A stretch of 64,000 nt of DNA, taken from positions 31,029 through 95,028 of the forward strand of contig JAJPKA010000005.1 of the NCBI GenBank assembly GCA_021323945.1. The letters are read 5' to 3'. Position numbers and translations under genes: made by a program. Of the stretch, positions 36,704-45,662 are shown in pieces; the stretch's first letter is position 1, and every line of letters starts with the position of its first letter. The DNA comes from Pseudomonadota bacterium (GTDB lineage Bacteria > Desulfobacterota > Binatia > Binatales > Binataceae). The notes under the pieces are model-generated. The model was not told where the DNA came from. It did no database searches and saw only the letters and a list, made by a program, of their open reading frames with translations.

Positions 36704-36864
36704 ATCCGAAAGGCGTGGAAGCATATTTTCCAGCGAACGGCGGGAGCTTTCTGAGTCTGCGTTTTTGCCGCAAACTCTGAATTCTCCCATTGTTTGTGCC
36801 GAGCGAAGCTTTACCTGACGTCGCTGCTTAGAGCGCGGGCGACGACTCTGGTAGGGAGAAGAGG

Positions 36865-38058
36865 ATGGAAGCCAAAGGCAATATCTCCCCAAATCTCACG
36901 GCAGGATCAGCCCGTCAATATCAGCCCTACCTCGAAGCTGAATGGGGGTTCAAGAACAGCTGGTACCCGGCACTCTTCAGCTCTGAGCTCGAGGAGAACC
37001 AGATTAAAGGCGTTACGATTCTCGGGCGCGAAATCGCTTTACGACGCGCACGCGGCCAGGTCTATGCGCTTGATGATCGATGTGCCCATCGCGGCGTTCG
37101 GATGTCGTTGCGTCCGACCTGTCTGACCGATGAGACGATTACCTGCTGGTATCATGGGTTCACCTATAATCTGCGCGATGGCATTCTCAGGACTATAGTC
37201 GCTTCTCCGGACGACCCGCTGATCGGCAAAATCAGACTCCGGACATATCCCGTCGCCGAACGGGCAGGCATAATCTTTGTTTTTGTGGGGGACGAGGAAT
37301 ATCAGCCTGCACCACCTCTTGAAGCTGATCTTCCTATCCGGATTAGCGACGATAAGAATGCCGTCGCCCACATTCTGGATGAGCAGGCTTACGTGCGGGG
37401 GATACATCGCCGGGGCAACTCCAACTGGCGCCTGGCAGTCGAAAACGGTTTCGACCCCGGGCATCTGCTGATTCATTGGGATAACCAGATCATCGCTGCC
37501 ACCGACCGCAACCTAGGGCTCGGCGCGCTTCCGGTCACCGAGGATGCAATCAAGATCATCGATGAGCCTGGCGGTCCCAAGGGCATGATGAATATGTATA
37601 ACACCCGCGCGTATAAGTTTTTCGGCGAGAATCGCGAAATCGGCCTCAAGGCGCGCGGGAAGAAGCCCTACTACGCGCGTACCTCGGTGTTCTTGCCAGG
37701 TTTGCTTCTGGTCGAGCACTGGCCCGCTCCCGGATGGGCGCAATACGAATGGTATGTTCCGATCGACAACAGGCACCATGAGTATTGGGAGGTGCTGGTC
37801 GGACGTTGCACCAGTCCGCAGGAGCGGCAGGAAGCCGAGTACCTTTACGAGCATTTTTTTGAACCCCTCGCGCTGAAGGATTTCAACGATAACGATCTGT
37901 TCGCGCGCGAAGCAATGCAGAGTTTTTATGAACAGGGCGGCTGGGAACGGGAAAATCTCTGCGCCTTCGACGACGCGACCATCGTTTGGCGCAAAATCGC
38001 GTCGCGGTTCAACCGGGGTATTCAGGAGTCACCCCATCGGCGAACCATTCACTCGTAA
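36865..38058 (+). CDS. Rieske non-heme iron oxygenase, carbazole-dioxygenase (CarAa)-like
   Basis: A 397-residue terminal oxygenase. The Rieske cluster ligands are in DRCAHRG and TCWYHGFTY (CXH and CX2H). The mononuclear iron site is SNWRLAVENGFDPGHLLIHWD, with a C-terminal acidic ligand probably in DFNDNDLFAREAM. From memory the match to carbazole 1,9a-dioxygenase CarAa is strong along the whole length, including AEWGFKNSWYP and QYEWYVPIDNRHHEYW. It would hydroxylate an aromatic ring. The next gene encodes a reductase with its own ferredoxin, so the electron chain is complete. The substrate is inferred only as aromatic or polycyclic. Confidence 0.9.
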   Translation: MEAKGNISPNLTAGSARQYQPYLEAEWGFKNSWYPALFSSELEENQIKGVTILGREIALRRARGQVYALDDRCAHRGVRMSLRPTCLTDETITCWYHGFTYNLRDGILRTIVASPDDPLIGKIRLRTYPVAERAGIIFVFVGDEEYQPAPPLEADLPIRISDDKNAVAHILDEQAYVRGIHRRGNSNWRLAVENGFDPGHLLIHWDNQIIAATDRNLGLGALPVTEDAIKIIDEPGGPKGMMNMYNTRAYKFFGENREIGLKARGKKPYYARTSVFLPGLLLVEHWPAPGWAQYEWYVPIDNRHHEYWEVLVGRCTSPQERQEAEYLYEHFFEPLALKDFNDNDLFAREAMQSFYEQGGWERENLCAFDDATIVWRKIASRFNRGIQESPHRRTIHS

Positions 38059-38084
38059 AAACAGCGAATCAGTCTCAGACAGCC

Positions 38085-39122
38085 TTGAGGACCGTTACCC
38101 TTCATTTCGAAGACGGTGAACAACGGCGGATCAAAGTTCGCGAAGGCGAGTTTGTGTTGGATGCGGCCCTTCGCCAGGGAGTGCCGCTGGTGCATCAATG
38201 CCGGTCGGGGAGCTGCTCGACCTGTGTCGCGCAGCTAATTACCGGTAACATCGAGACAGCGTCGGATCGCTCCACTTCATTGCTGGCTATAGAGGCCGCT
38301 GAGGGCAAGCGGCTCTTGTGCAGTTCCTACGCTCACGCAGACAGCGAGCTTGCCCTCCATTATCCGGCCTCCTTGATTTATGGCACCCGTATCAAGGTAG
38401 TCGAGGCATCCGTAGCCGCGCTCGAATGGCCTGCACCCTCTGTCGCCAGGCTCACACTGGAACTTGCCACGGACCGCGACTTCACGTTTCGCAGTGGTCA
38501 ATACGTCCGCCTCAAGATTCCCGGCGCCAACGAATGGCGCTCCTATTCGATCGCATCGACCGTACGCGAGCTGCCCTGCCTGCACTTTCTCATCCGGATC
38601 CTCGAGGGAGGGGTGGTCTCCGAATATTTGCGGACTCGATGCCGCCAGGGTGACGAAATCCTGATTGAGGGACCAATGGGCGCGTTCATCCTCCGCCCGG
38701 TCAAAGCACCGCAAATCTTCATCGCCGGCGGTACCGGCCTTGCCCCGATTATGGCCATGCTCGATGAAATGCGTTACCGTCCAGGTCCGCGTCCGCCAAT
38801 GTTGCTGAGCTTCGGCTGCGCCAGCGAGCGCCAGTTCTTCTATCGCGACGAGATCGAATTGCGGCAATGGTGGATGCCAGAGCTGCGGGTAATCTTAAGC
38901 GCGGACCGTGTCGAGAATCGAAATTCCGACCTCTATGAGGGCAATCCGGTCGCCGCCGTAGCGCGCGAGCCGATAACCGACCGGGAAACCGTCGCATACC
39001 TGTGCGGACCACCGACAATGATCGAAGCTGGTCGTCGGCAATTGACCGAAATGGGCCTTGCGCCGGAACATATCTACGCCGAACAGTTCCTACCGAGCGC
39101 GATCAGCCTGGCCGGACGATAA
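38085..39122 (+). CDS. ferredoxin-FAD-NAD(P)H oxidoreductase (Rieske oxygenase reductase)
   Basis: About 345 residues with three domains. A 2Fe-2S ferredoxin domain (CRSGSCSTCVAQLITG and LLCSS) is followed by an FAD domain (RSYSIAS) and an NAD domain (AGGTGLAPIMAML, YLCGPPTMIEAG). It passes electrons from NADH to the Rieske oxygenase. The track extends to a TTG at 37986, overlapping the oxygenase gene by 73 bases. I prefer TTG 38085 (RTVTLHFEDG), 26 bases after its stop; neither start has a Shine-Dalgarno. It is surely co-transcribed with the oxygenase. Confidence 0.9.
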   Translation: MRTVTLHFEDGEQRRIKVREGEFVLDAALRQGVPLVHQCRSGSCSTCVAQLITGNIETASDRSTSLLAIEAAEGKRLLCSSYAHADSELALHYPASLIYGTRIKVVEASVAALEWPAPSVARLTLELATDRDFTFRSGQYVRLKIPGANEWRSYSIASTVRELPCLHFLIRILEGGVVSEYLRTRCRQGDEILIEGPMGAFILRPVKAPQIFIAGGTGLAPIMAMLDEMRYRPGPRPPMLLSFGCASERQFFYRDEIELRQWWMPELRVILSADRVENRNSDLYEGNPVAAVAREPITDRETVAYLCGPPTMIEAGRRQLTEMGLAPEHIYAEQFLPSAISLAGR

Positions 39123-39344
39123 GAACAAAGACGGCGACGGCTACGGTTGATTTCGACCAGATCGACACGGCAAGTTCCTAAGGCGGCTCCCGATCGGGTT
39201 CACCAAACCGGACGCGATGGTCTCGTTCATTGAGAACGAACCAAGCATCACGTTAACTTCTGGCAATCTGAACTGAACTTTTGAGGACGCCGACTATCCA
39301 GCTGCTTGGCAATTTCGAATCGCCGAATTTCGCGGAGTCGTGCC

Positions 39345-40721
39345 ATGGATGTAGAGCAAAAGCCGAAGCTTCAATCCGCCGACCAAGACGACCAGCTGAC
39401 AAAACCAGTGCGGCTATCGGCGGAACAGGAACGATGGTACTCGGAAGCATGTGCGCGATTGGACCCAAACCGGCTGCGGCAGTTGTTGATCGACCTTGTG
39501 AACATTCCAAGCCCGACGGGCGCCGAGCGACCCGCTAATGAATTCGTCACTGAGTACCTGAGACACCGACTCGACGGTCACGCTCGCTACCAGCCAGTCA
39601 ATGAAGATACTGGCAATGCGATCGGAGAAATCCGCGGCCAAGGCGAAGGAGCCACTCTACTTCTGTACTCGCCCATCGATACCCACCTCGAGGGCAATGC
39701 GGAAAAAGACCTGCCTTGGGCAGGACCGGTGCTGCGAGCTGACATGATTACCCGAGGCCGTGCCGAGGGTGACCTGGTATTCGGCCTGGGAGCTGCCAAT
39801 CCCAAAGGTATGGTCGCAACCTTGGCCGAAATCGCAGTAGCCCTTCACGAAGCAAGGGTTCCGCTGGTTGGCGATCTCGTCGTCGGCTTCGCCGGCGGAG
39901 GCATGCCGGTCAATGTTGGCGAGCGGCGGCATTACGGCATGAGCGACGGGATCTATCATTTGCTCACGCGCGGAGTTGCTCCGGACTTCGCCATCATTAT
40001 GAAGCCCGTGTGGCGCGTCTACGCCGAAGAACCGGGCATGTGTTGGTTTAAAATTTCGGTGCGCGGCACGCTGGGCTACGCAGGAATTCCTCGCAACACA
40101 CCAGGTTACCGAGATTCAATTGTGGCTGCAGCCGAGATCATCAAGCTGTTAGAGGCCTGGATTCCCGAATACACGGCGCGCAACACTTCGGGCGAGATTG
40201 CACCAGAGGGCCGCATCGCGGCGGTGCGAGCCGGTTGGCCCGAGCGTCCCGCCTTTCCCTCTGCCACCACTGAAATCTATCTGGACCTTCGTTGTAATCC
40301 GCGCACCTCACCCGCCGAGGTTAAAGCCCAGTTTGCCGCGGCAATGCGATTGATACAAACACTTAAGCCGGACATAGAATTCGATTGGGAAATGTACGGG
40401 GCTTGTCCGGGCGGCGCCACAGATCCGAACAACTGGATAATCCAGTCGGTGCGCCGGGGATGGGAGCGCGTTCAAGGTCGACCACATGGGACACCGCCAA
40501 AACTCGGCGGCCAAACCGATGGTGCTCTCATACGACGTTTGGGCATCCCCTGTGCACGCATTGGATTCCCATGGCCACCGCGCGGCTGCCCGCAGGAGTT
40601 TACACAAGGGCTGGGTGGAATGGGAGTCGCATCAATTCCCGATCTGATAAAGTCAGCGCGCGCCATCATCTACGCGGTAATCGACACGCTTACTCGGCCA
40701 CGTCACGAACTCGGCCTATGA
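39345..40721 (+). CDS. M20-fold peptidase homolog lacking metal ligands
   Basis: A 458-residue protein aligning along its length with M20 (ArgE/DapE/carboxypeptidase G2-type) metalloenzymes. The usual zinc positions are changed. GHxD is YSPIDTH, GRGAADMKG is GLGAANPKG, DEE is GGGM, GEPT is MKPV, and the C-terminal His is not found. Only the Asp of the first motif remains. The fold and core glycines are kept, so it is probably a stable non-zinc protein or a radically altered enzyme. A GGAG site supports ATG 39345. It follows the Rieske reductase and overlaps the phosphoesterase gene by ATGA. Confidence 0.8.
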   Translation: MDVEQKPKLQSADQDDQLTKPVRLSAEQERWYSEACARLDPNRLRQLLIDLVNIPSPTGAERPANEFVTEYLRHRLDGHARYQPVNEDTGNAIGEIRGQGEGATLLLYSPIDTHLEGNAEKDLPWAGPVLRADMITRGRAEGDLVFGLGAANPKGMVATLAEIAVALHEARVPLVGDLVVGFAGGGMPVNVGERRHYGMSDGIYHLLTRGVAPDFAIIMKPVWRVYAEEPGMCWFKISVRGTLGYAGIPRNTPGYRDSIVAAAEIIKLLEAWIPEYTARNTSGEIAPEGRIAAVRAGWPERPAFPSATTEIYLDLRCNPRTSPAEVKAQFAAAMRLIQTLKPDIEFDWEMYGACPGGATDPNNWIIQSVRRGWERVQGRPHGTPPKLGGQTDGALIRRLGIPCARIGFPWPPRGCPQEFTQGLGGMGVASIPDLIKSARAIIYAVIDTLTRPRHELGL

Positions 40722-41212
40722 AGCCCAACGATTGGCTAGCTGACCGACGCGCGCCCTATCTGGTCGGCCTGATTTCCGATACTCATGGCCTGATGCGCGC
40801 TCAAGCCCTGGACGCTCTTCTGGGCTCGAAGCTGATACTCCACGCTGGAGATATAGGTGATGCGGCGGTGCTGAAATCCCTCGCAGCCATTGCCCCGGTA
40901 CGAGCGGTGCGCGGCAACAATGATAAAGGCAAATGGGTCGCAAACATCCCCGCCACTGATGCTCTCGCGATCGGCGCCCATTCGATTTATCTTTTGCACA
41001 ATCTTGCGGAACTCGACCTGGATCCAATAGCGGCAGGCTTTACCGTCATCGTTTACGGCCATTCTCACAGACCGCTCGTTGAACAGCGCGAGGGAATTCT
41101 CTTCGTTAATCCAGGCAGCGCTGGTCCACGCCGCTTCAGTCTGCCGGTGACCGTCGCTAGATTGAGCATTTGCGGCCGGCGCTGCGAGGCGAAACTCATC
41201 CAGCTCCTGTAA
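40718..41212 (+). CDS. YfcE-like metallophosphoesterase
   Basis: A 164-residue phosphoesterase of the YfcE/MJ0936 type. All metal-ligand motifs are present: LISDTHG, HAGDIGD, VRGNND, YLLHN and YGHSHRP. It should hydrolyse a phosphodiester, with the substrate unknown. Its ATG overlaps the stop of the M20-like gene (ATGA), so the two are translationally coupled. The track shows a longer ORF (40385), but that start lies inside the previous gene, and the overlap start gives a normal-length protein. Confidence 0.9.
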   Translation: MKPNDWLADRRAPYLVGLISDTHGLMRAQALDALLGSKLILHAGDIGDAAVLKSLAAIAPVRAVRGNNDKGKWVANIPATDALAIGAHSIYLLHNLAELDLDPIAAGFTVIVYGHSHRPLVEQREGILFVNPGSAGPRRFSLPVTVARLSICGRRCEAKLIQLL

Positions 41213-41496
41213 CCAGCCCGCTACGGAATGTCGGTAGTTTCAGAAACGTCATCGCAAGGTGGTCGAGCCGTGAGGAACTCCGGAATACCGCGGTTGACCA
41301 AAGTTAGTAGAGCCACTGATAAGATTCCTCGCCACCGAACGGGACGCGGTTGATGTTGATCTCGGTGGGTGAGGCGGTGCCAGGTCTTGATTCGCTGCCC
41401 TCCCAGCCATTCGTGGCGCGTAAGCGCCCGCAGAATTCGCACCCGACAAGCAAGAAGTTGCTCGCTGGGTTGACCGGCGATCCAAACGACCGCGGC

Positions 41497-42021
41497 TCAG
41501 CGCGCTGGATCGGTGAAATCGCCAATCACATGAAAGGTAACCATATCCCAAGCGTTATGGATTCCGGCGAAGAGGAGCATCAGCGTTGCCGCGCCGACCA
41601 CGAACAGAGTGGCATGCAAAGAGTTAGTAGCGGCTACAGCCGACAGCGCAAGCACCGCGTAGGCGGTGAGCGGAAGAATGACATGGAACAGCCAATCCTC
41701 AAAGACCGGACGATAAGCACCCACAGCGCACATGTGACGAGCTACCATCGCTTCGTACACGGTGCCCCCACAGCCGATCACTCCCCAACATGCGACCGGA
41801 CCGAGCGTCGAGCGCCATGGTACCTGCAAAATTGCTGAGAGCATCAGCGCGCAACTGAAATGGACGATCGTTGGGGTCAGATAGGCGGGACCGCCCTCGC
41901 CTAGATGCGGCGGCGGATGCGGCGCAATTAGCGTCATGACCACAAACTGCAGGCCGATCAGCGCTCCCGCGGCCGTGCCCACGATTACGTAGAAGCTGCT
42001 CCATGCGCCGAGTTCCGACAT
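41497..42021 (-). CDS. hypothetical integral membrane protein
   Basis: A 174-residue protein with about five hydrophobic segments, such as YVIVGTAAGALIGLQFVVMTLI and VILPLTAYAVLALSAVAA. No family is recognised. The ATG at 42021 is good. It lies 38 bases after the CaiB-type CoA transferase on the same strand and may be co-transcribed. The gap between its stop and the convergent phosphoesterase gene (about 280 bases) shows nothing else. Confidence 0.7.
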   Translation of the reverse strand: MSELGAWSSFYVIVGTAAGALIGLQFVVMTLIAPHPPPHLGEGGPAYLTPTIVHFSCALMLSAILQVPWRSTLGPVACWGVIGCGGTVYEAMVARHMCAVGAYRPVFEDWLFHVILPLTAYAVLALSAVAATNSLHATLFVVGAATLMLLFAGIHNAWDMVTFHVIGDFTDPAR

Positions 42022-42059
42022 CGCTAGCGGTGATTATAGCCGCTTGCAGCACCCAAACG

Positions 42060-43259
42060 TCAGATAATCTGCTTGGCCCGCAGCTCTGCAATTTGCTCCG
42101 GACTGTATCCGAGTAGCTGCTGCAGCACTTGCTCGGTATTCTCGCCAAGCGAGGGTGCTCGAGTTGCAGGCGCACCGCGTATACCAGCGGTTTTCAAGGG
42201 CGAGCCGGGCACGATTAGGTCGTGGAACACCGGATGATCGGCTCGAAGGATCATGTCTCGTTCCTGCAAATGAGGATTGGCAGCCACTTCATCCACGGTG
42301 GCAATCGGTGCGGCGGGCACGTTAGCCTGCTGCAGCTGTGCCAGCCAATGCGAACGCGGTCGGGTTGCAAAATGGCGCGACAGGATCGCCTCGAGTCGGG
42401 AGTGGTTGGCCGTGCGATCGGCATTGGTCGCGAATCGCTGGTCATCTTTTAATTCGCTCAAACCGATGGCATCGCAGAATCGCCGCCAAATCGCCTCGTT
42501 GCCACAGCCAGCTACAAAATAACCGTCCGCGGCTCGAAACGGCTGAAATGGCGTGATCGAAGGGTGGCGCGAACCGATCGGTCCCGGCACGCGACCCGTA
42601 GTCGAAAAACGCGCCAGTGCATCTTCAAGCCAGGCAACCTGGCAATCCAGCATTGCGATGTCGAGATGCTGGCCTTCACCTGTCTGGTCACGGATACGTA
42701 GTGCGGCCAGGATTGCGACGGCCCCATAAAGAGCGGCGGCCAGATCGCCGATGGAAACACCGCAGCGCGTCGGCGCCCCATCAGGTGCACCCGTTATGCT
42801 CATGGTGCCGCCAAGCGCCTGGGCTACGATGTCATAGGCGGGCGCGGATGCCATAGGTCCGGTTTGGCCGAAGCCGGAAATTGAACAAAGGATTATACGG
42901 GGATTGGCTGCCTGCAGGCGCTGGAAGCCGAGATTAAAGCGTTCCATCGTGCCCGGTGAAAAATTCTCGACGACCACGTCAGCGTGCCGGACGAGCTCGC
43001 AGAACAATTCGGCGCCGGCTGAACGACGCAGGTCCAGAGTGACGCTCAGTTTTCCGCGGTTAACACTATAGAAGTAAGCGGAATCACCTGAATCAGGAAT
43101 GCGGGGGGCATAGCCGCGCGAATCGTCGCCGGTGCCTGGCAGCTCGATCTTGATCACTTCTGCACCGAGATCCGCCAGATTCATTGTACAGAAGGGGCCC
43201 GCCAGTACCCGGCTCAGATCGAGCACGCGAATTCCGGCCAATGGCCTCTGGTGGATCAT
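42060..43259 (-). CDS. CaiB/BaiF family CoA transferase
   Basis: A 399-residue class III CoA transferase (formyl-CoA/carnitine-CoA type). It has VLDLSRVLAGPFCTMNLADLGAEVIKIE at the N-terminus, PAYDIVAQALGGTMSITG near residue 145, and the catalytic Asp in VSIGDLAAALYG near 170. It moves CoA between carboxylic acids, for example to activate a substrate for beta-oxidation. Its context in a region rich in acyl-CoA enzymes fits that role. The donor and acceptor are unknown. Confidence 0.92.
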   Translation of the reverse strand: MIHQRPLAGIRVLDLSRVLAGPFCTMNLADLGAEVIKIELPGTGDDSRGYAPRIPDSGDSAYFYSVNRGKLSVTLDLRRSAGAELFCELVRHADVVVENFSPGTMERFNLGFQRLQAANPRIILCSISGFGQTGPMASAPAYDIVAQALGGTMSITGAPDGAPTRCGVSIGDLAAALYGAVAILAALRIRDQTGEGQHLDIAMLDCQVAWLEDALARFSTTGRVPGPIGSRHPSITPFQPFRAADGYFVAGCGNEAIWRRFCDAIGLSELKDDQRFATNADRTANHSRLEAILSRHFATRPRSHWLAQLQQANVPAAPIATVDEVAANPHLQERDMILRADHPVFHDLIVPGSPLKTAGIRGAPATRAPSLGENTEQVLQQLLGYSPEQIAELRAKQII

Positions 43260-43354
43260 CGGTCACGTACCTCCTGATCTATTGGGGTCCTGCAAACTGG
43301 TCTGCCTGGTGATCGCGATTGGCGATCGGCTTGCCCGCGCCGTAGGTGGCAGGC

Positions 43355-44545
43355 CTAACGCAACCGGCCGCGCTGAGCCGCTCTCGCTTGCGCGGCGGCT
43401 CGTGCCCGCATCATCTCCGCTGGCGTCATGATGAGACGCGGCTGCTCCTGCTGCTTTTCCTGTTCCTCGGCCAGCAGCGCGCCGAGTTGTGCACGCATGA
43501 AAAGCTGGAAAAAGGGGCTGCGCTTGAGGTCTGCACCATCGCGGAGCCTGGCCGCAGCGGCCACTGCCCAGCCGGCCTGCGGACGTTTACCCGTCCGCAT
43601 AAGGTAATACGCCGTATCCTCGAGTCGGCGGCGCAGGCCCGAACCTAGCTCGCCGCGCAAAAGTTGGTCAATCGCTCGGTCAAGCAAGTCGTTGATCCGT
43701 TCCTGCTGGACCATGCGGTTGAGCAGCAGTGTGCTTTGCTGGAGTTGTGCGGCTTGTTCAACGAACGGCTTGATCGCATCCTGCGGCAACCGATAGGCGG
43801 CGACCTCCGGCTCTTTCATCAGATCCGCTGCCGGCTCTTGCGCAGCCTCGGCCGCCAATTCCTGGTAAACCGGATGAGAGAATTCGACCGGTACCGGAGC
43901 AGCGATTAACTCGGTTCGCAGCGCAAGAAAATCGCCGATCCGGGTCCGGCGCTCCGCAGCCGTCCGCCGATAGGCTTCGCACATAATAAAATCGGCCAGC
44001 TCCCAGTCAGCGTCGATCATGCGAGCGCCGGCACGCTTCTCCAGTTCGGCGCGATCCGCTCGAAGCTCCTTGCGCGAAAGGGTTTCGGCTTTGACTGCCA
44101 GCAGACCATCGTTCTCCGAAACCAAAGCCCACAGGCGCCTCAGTCCGCCACCCGGTCGGGATTTGGTTATCCAGACCACGCGCATACCTTCGGCGTCCGT
44201 GACCGAGAGCGCACCGGTAAGTCCACTGGCATCATCCCCCCTCGCCTTGACGGCGTCATAAGGGCTGGCGGTTTCAGTCGTGCCGACCCCTTGTTGCCGC
44301 AGGCGGAAAAGAGCGCGACGAATCTCGCGACGCAGCGCACCACTGCTCCCCGCTTCCATTTCGGTCAGCAGGGCTGCGGCCTCGGGAGCGGCGATCTGAC
44401 CGAGAGCTTGAGCGATGGCAATTAAGGTATCATCCGCTCGGAGTGAAGATAGTTTGGCGACCGCCTCCGCGGGCGGCGCTGCAGGGTCGAAACCTCTCTC
44501 GCGGAGCTGCGCGAGGGACTTGTCGGTTGGCTTGGAGATGCTCAT
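43355..44545 (-). CDS. hypothetical protein with HEAT-like N-terminus
   Basis: A 396-residue soluble, helix-rich protein. Residues about 20-85 (DDTLIAIAQALGQIAAPEAAALLTEM) look like a HEAT or Armadillo-type repeat pair. The remainder has helical segments such as LLNRMVQQERINDLLDRAIDQLLRG and a basic Ala/Arg-rich C-terminus (RAAAQARAAQRGRLR). No catalytic motif is visible. I do not recognise a family beyond helical-repeat similarity. The ATG at 44545 is used in preference to the TTG two codons upstream. It is divergent from the CYTH gene. Confidence 0.72.
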   Translation of the reverse strand: MSISKPTDKSLAQLRERGFDPAAPPAEAVAKLSSLRADDTLIAIAQALGQIAAPEAAALLTEMEAGSSGALRREIRRALFRLRQQGVGTTETASPYDAVKARGDDASGLTGALSVTDAEGMRVVWITKSRPGGGLRRLWALVSENDGLLAVKAETLSRKELRADRAELEKRAGARMIDADWELADFIMCEAYRRTAAERRTRIGDFLALRTELIAAPVPVEFSHPVYQELAAEAAQEPAADLMKEPEVAAYRLPQDAIKPFVEQAAQLQQSTLLLNRMVQQERINDLLDRAIDQLLRGELGSGLRRRLEDTAYYLMRTGKRPQAGWAVAAAARLRDGADLKRSPFFQLFMRAQLGALLAEEQEKQQEQPRLIMTPAEMMRARAAAQARAAQRGRLR

Positions 44546-44674
44546 TGCCAAAGAATTCCAAAAACCGCGAAATCGTGAAAGCTTCTCTCGCCACCACCTA
44601 TTCGCGCCAGGCTTGCAAGCCTCGGCGCGAGGCTAGGCAGGGGTTCTGATGAACAACCACAGACGAGCCCAGAA

Positions 44675-45187
44675 ATGCAAAATCTCGAAGCAAAATTTCC
44701 GATCAGCGATATTGTAGCAATTCGACACCGAGCAGAAGCTCTCGGCTTTGAATACGTCGCCACGTTGGTTCAGCACGATACTTTTTTCATGGTCGCAGAC
44801 GGCAAGCTCAAGCTTCGCGTCCAAAATGACGAGGCTCAGCTCATATATTACCGGCGCTGTCACGCCCAGGGACTCGAAGTCAGCACTTACCAGACCGTCG
44901 TGGTCCAGGAACCGGGCAACCTGCGCAACCTGCTGAGCACAGCGCTCGGGATACTGGCCGAACTCCGGAAAAAAAGGATCCTGCTGCGCCGCCGTCATCT
45001 CCGCCTTCATCTGGACGAGGTGGTCGGCCACGGCACCTTTGGCGAGCTCGAAGCGGTAGTGGCCCCGGACAGCGTCCCGGCTGATTATCGGCCGGAAGTC
45101 AGCGAGGTCCTGGCTGCGCTAAAGATTCCTCCGGAGCAACTCCTGTCGCTGTCCTATTTTGAACTGGGTATCAATGGGCCGCGCTGA
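44675..45187 (+). CDS. CYTH-domain protein (class IV adenylate cyclase/thiamine triphosphatase-like)
   Basis: A 170-residue protein with the CYTH start QNLEAKFPISD (an E-x-K form of the ExExK motif), basic ligand-binding stretches (KLKLRVQNDEAQLIYYRR, KKRILLRRRHLRLHLDEV) and the acidic HGTFGELEAV. Members bind triphosphates and act as adenylate cyclase, thiamine triphosphatase or tripolyphosphatase. The function here is open. It is a single gene divergent from the HEAT-like gene. A hairpin with GC stems at 45225-45242 sits between it and the convergent small gene and may end both transcripts. Confidence 0.82.
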   Translation: MQNLEAKFPISDIVAIRHRAEALGFEYVATLVQHDTFFMVADGKLKLRVQNDEAQLIYYRRCHAQGLEVSTYQTVVVQEPGNLRNLLSTALGILAELRKKRILLRRRHLRLHLDEVVGHGTFGELEAVVAPDSVPADYRPEVSEVLAALKIPPEQLLSLSYFELGINGPR

Positions 45188-45242
45188 CGCCAACCCCCCG
45201 GCTTTCGCACATGGTGTCTGGCGCTACCGGCGGTCCGCCGTA

Positions 45243-45470
45243 TCAGCTGCTTTCATCGTTTTCAACCAGCGCCGCGGCTTGTAAACCGGCGTTTCTCAGA
45301 GTGTCGACTGCCCGAGAGATTCTCAGCTCTTCGACCCAGACAAATCCGCAAGCCGGGCCCACGACCACATTAAGGGGATCAATTCCAGCCTTCCTTAGAT
45401 GCCTGATCGAATCACAAAGCTCCAATCCGATCTCATGGTTGGGTCGAGGAACGATCGCGATTGGTTTCAT
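45243..45470 (-). CDS. small hypothetical protein
   Basis: A 75-residue ORF starting MKPIAIVPRPNHEIGLELCDSIRHLRKAG and ending in an acidic tail. The alternating hydrophobic strands (NVVVGPACGFVWVEE) followed by RISRAVDTLRNAGLQAAALVE look like a genuine small alpha/beta protein. No family is recognised. It is convergent to the CYTH gene. The Shine-Dalgarno is not obvious. Confidence 0.5.
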   Translation of the reverse strand: MKPIAIVPRPNHEIGLELCDSIRHLRKAGIDPLNVVVGPACGFVWVEELRISRAVDTLRNAGLQAAALVENDESS

Positions 45471-45662
45471 ATCAAATTGGGTGCGTTAGTAATCTCAGCC
45501 AAATCCCGGAATCCCGCCTCCATGGGCGGTTAAGCCCCATGCTATCACATAGTCTCTTCGTCTTAACAGATAGATACCATAAGCCGCTGCGGACTATCAG
45601 ATGCGGTGCTGACCCGCCCCATTTGAATCCCGGCTGGCACGCACCAGTTGCTTATAGGGGCA

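Noticed and set aside
40385-40720. Upstream extension of the YfcE-like ORF
   Set aside because: It lies inside the M20-like gene; the ATGA overlap start gives a normal-length protein.
45225-45242. GC-rich hairpin between convergent genes as an intrinsic terminator
   Set aside because: The stem has a bulge and no T-tract follows; mentioned in the neighbouring gene entry only.
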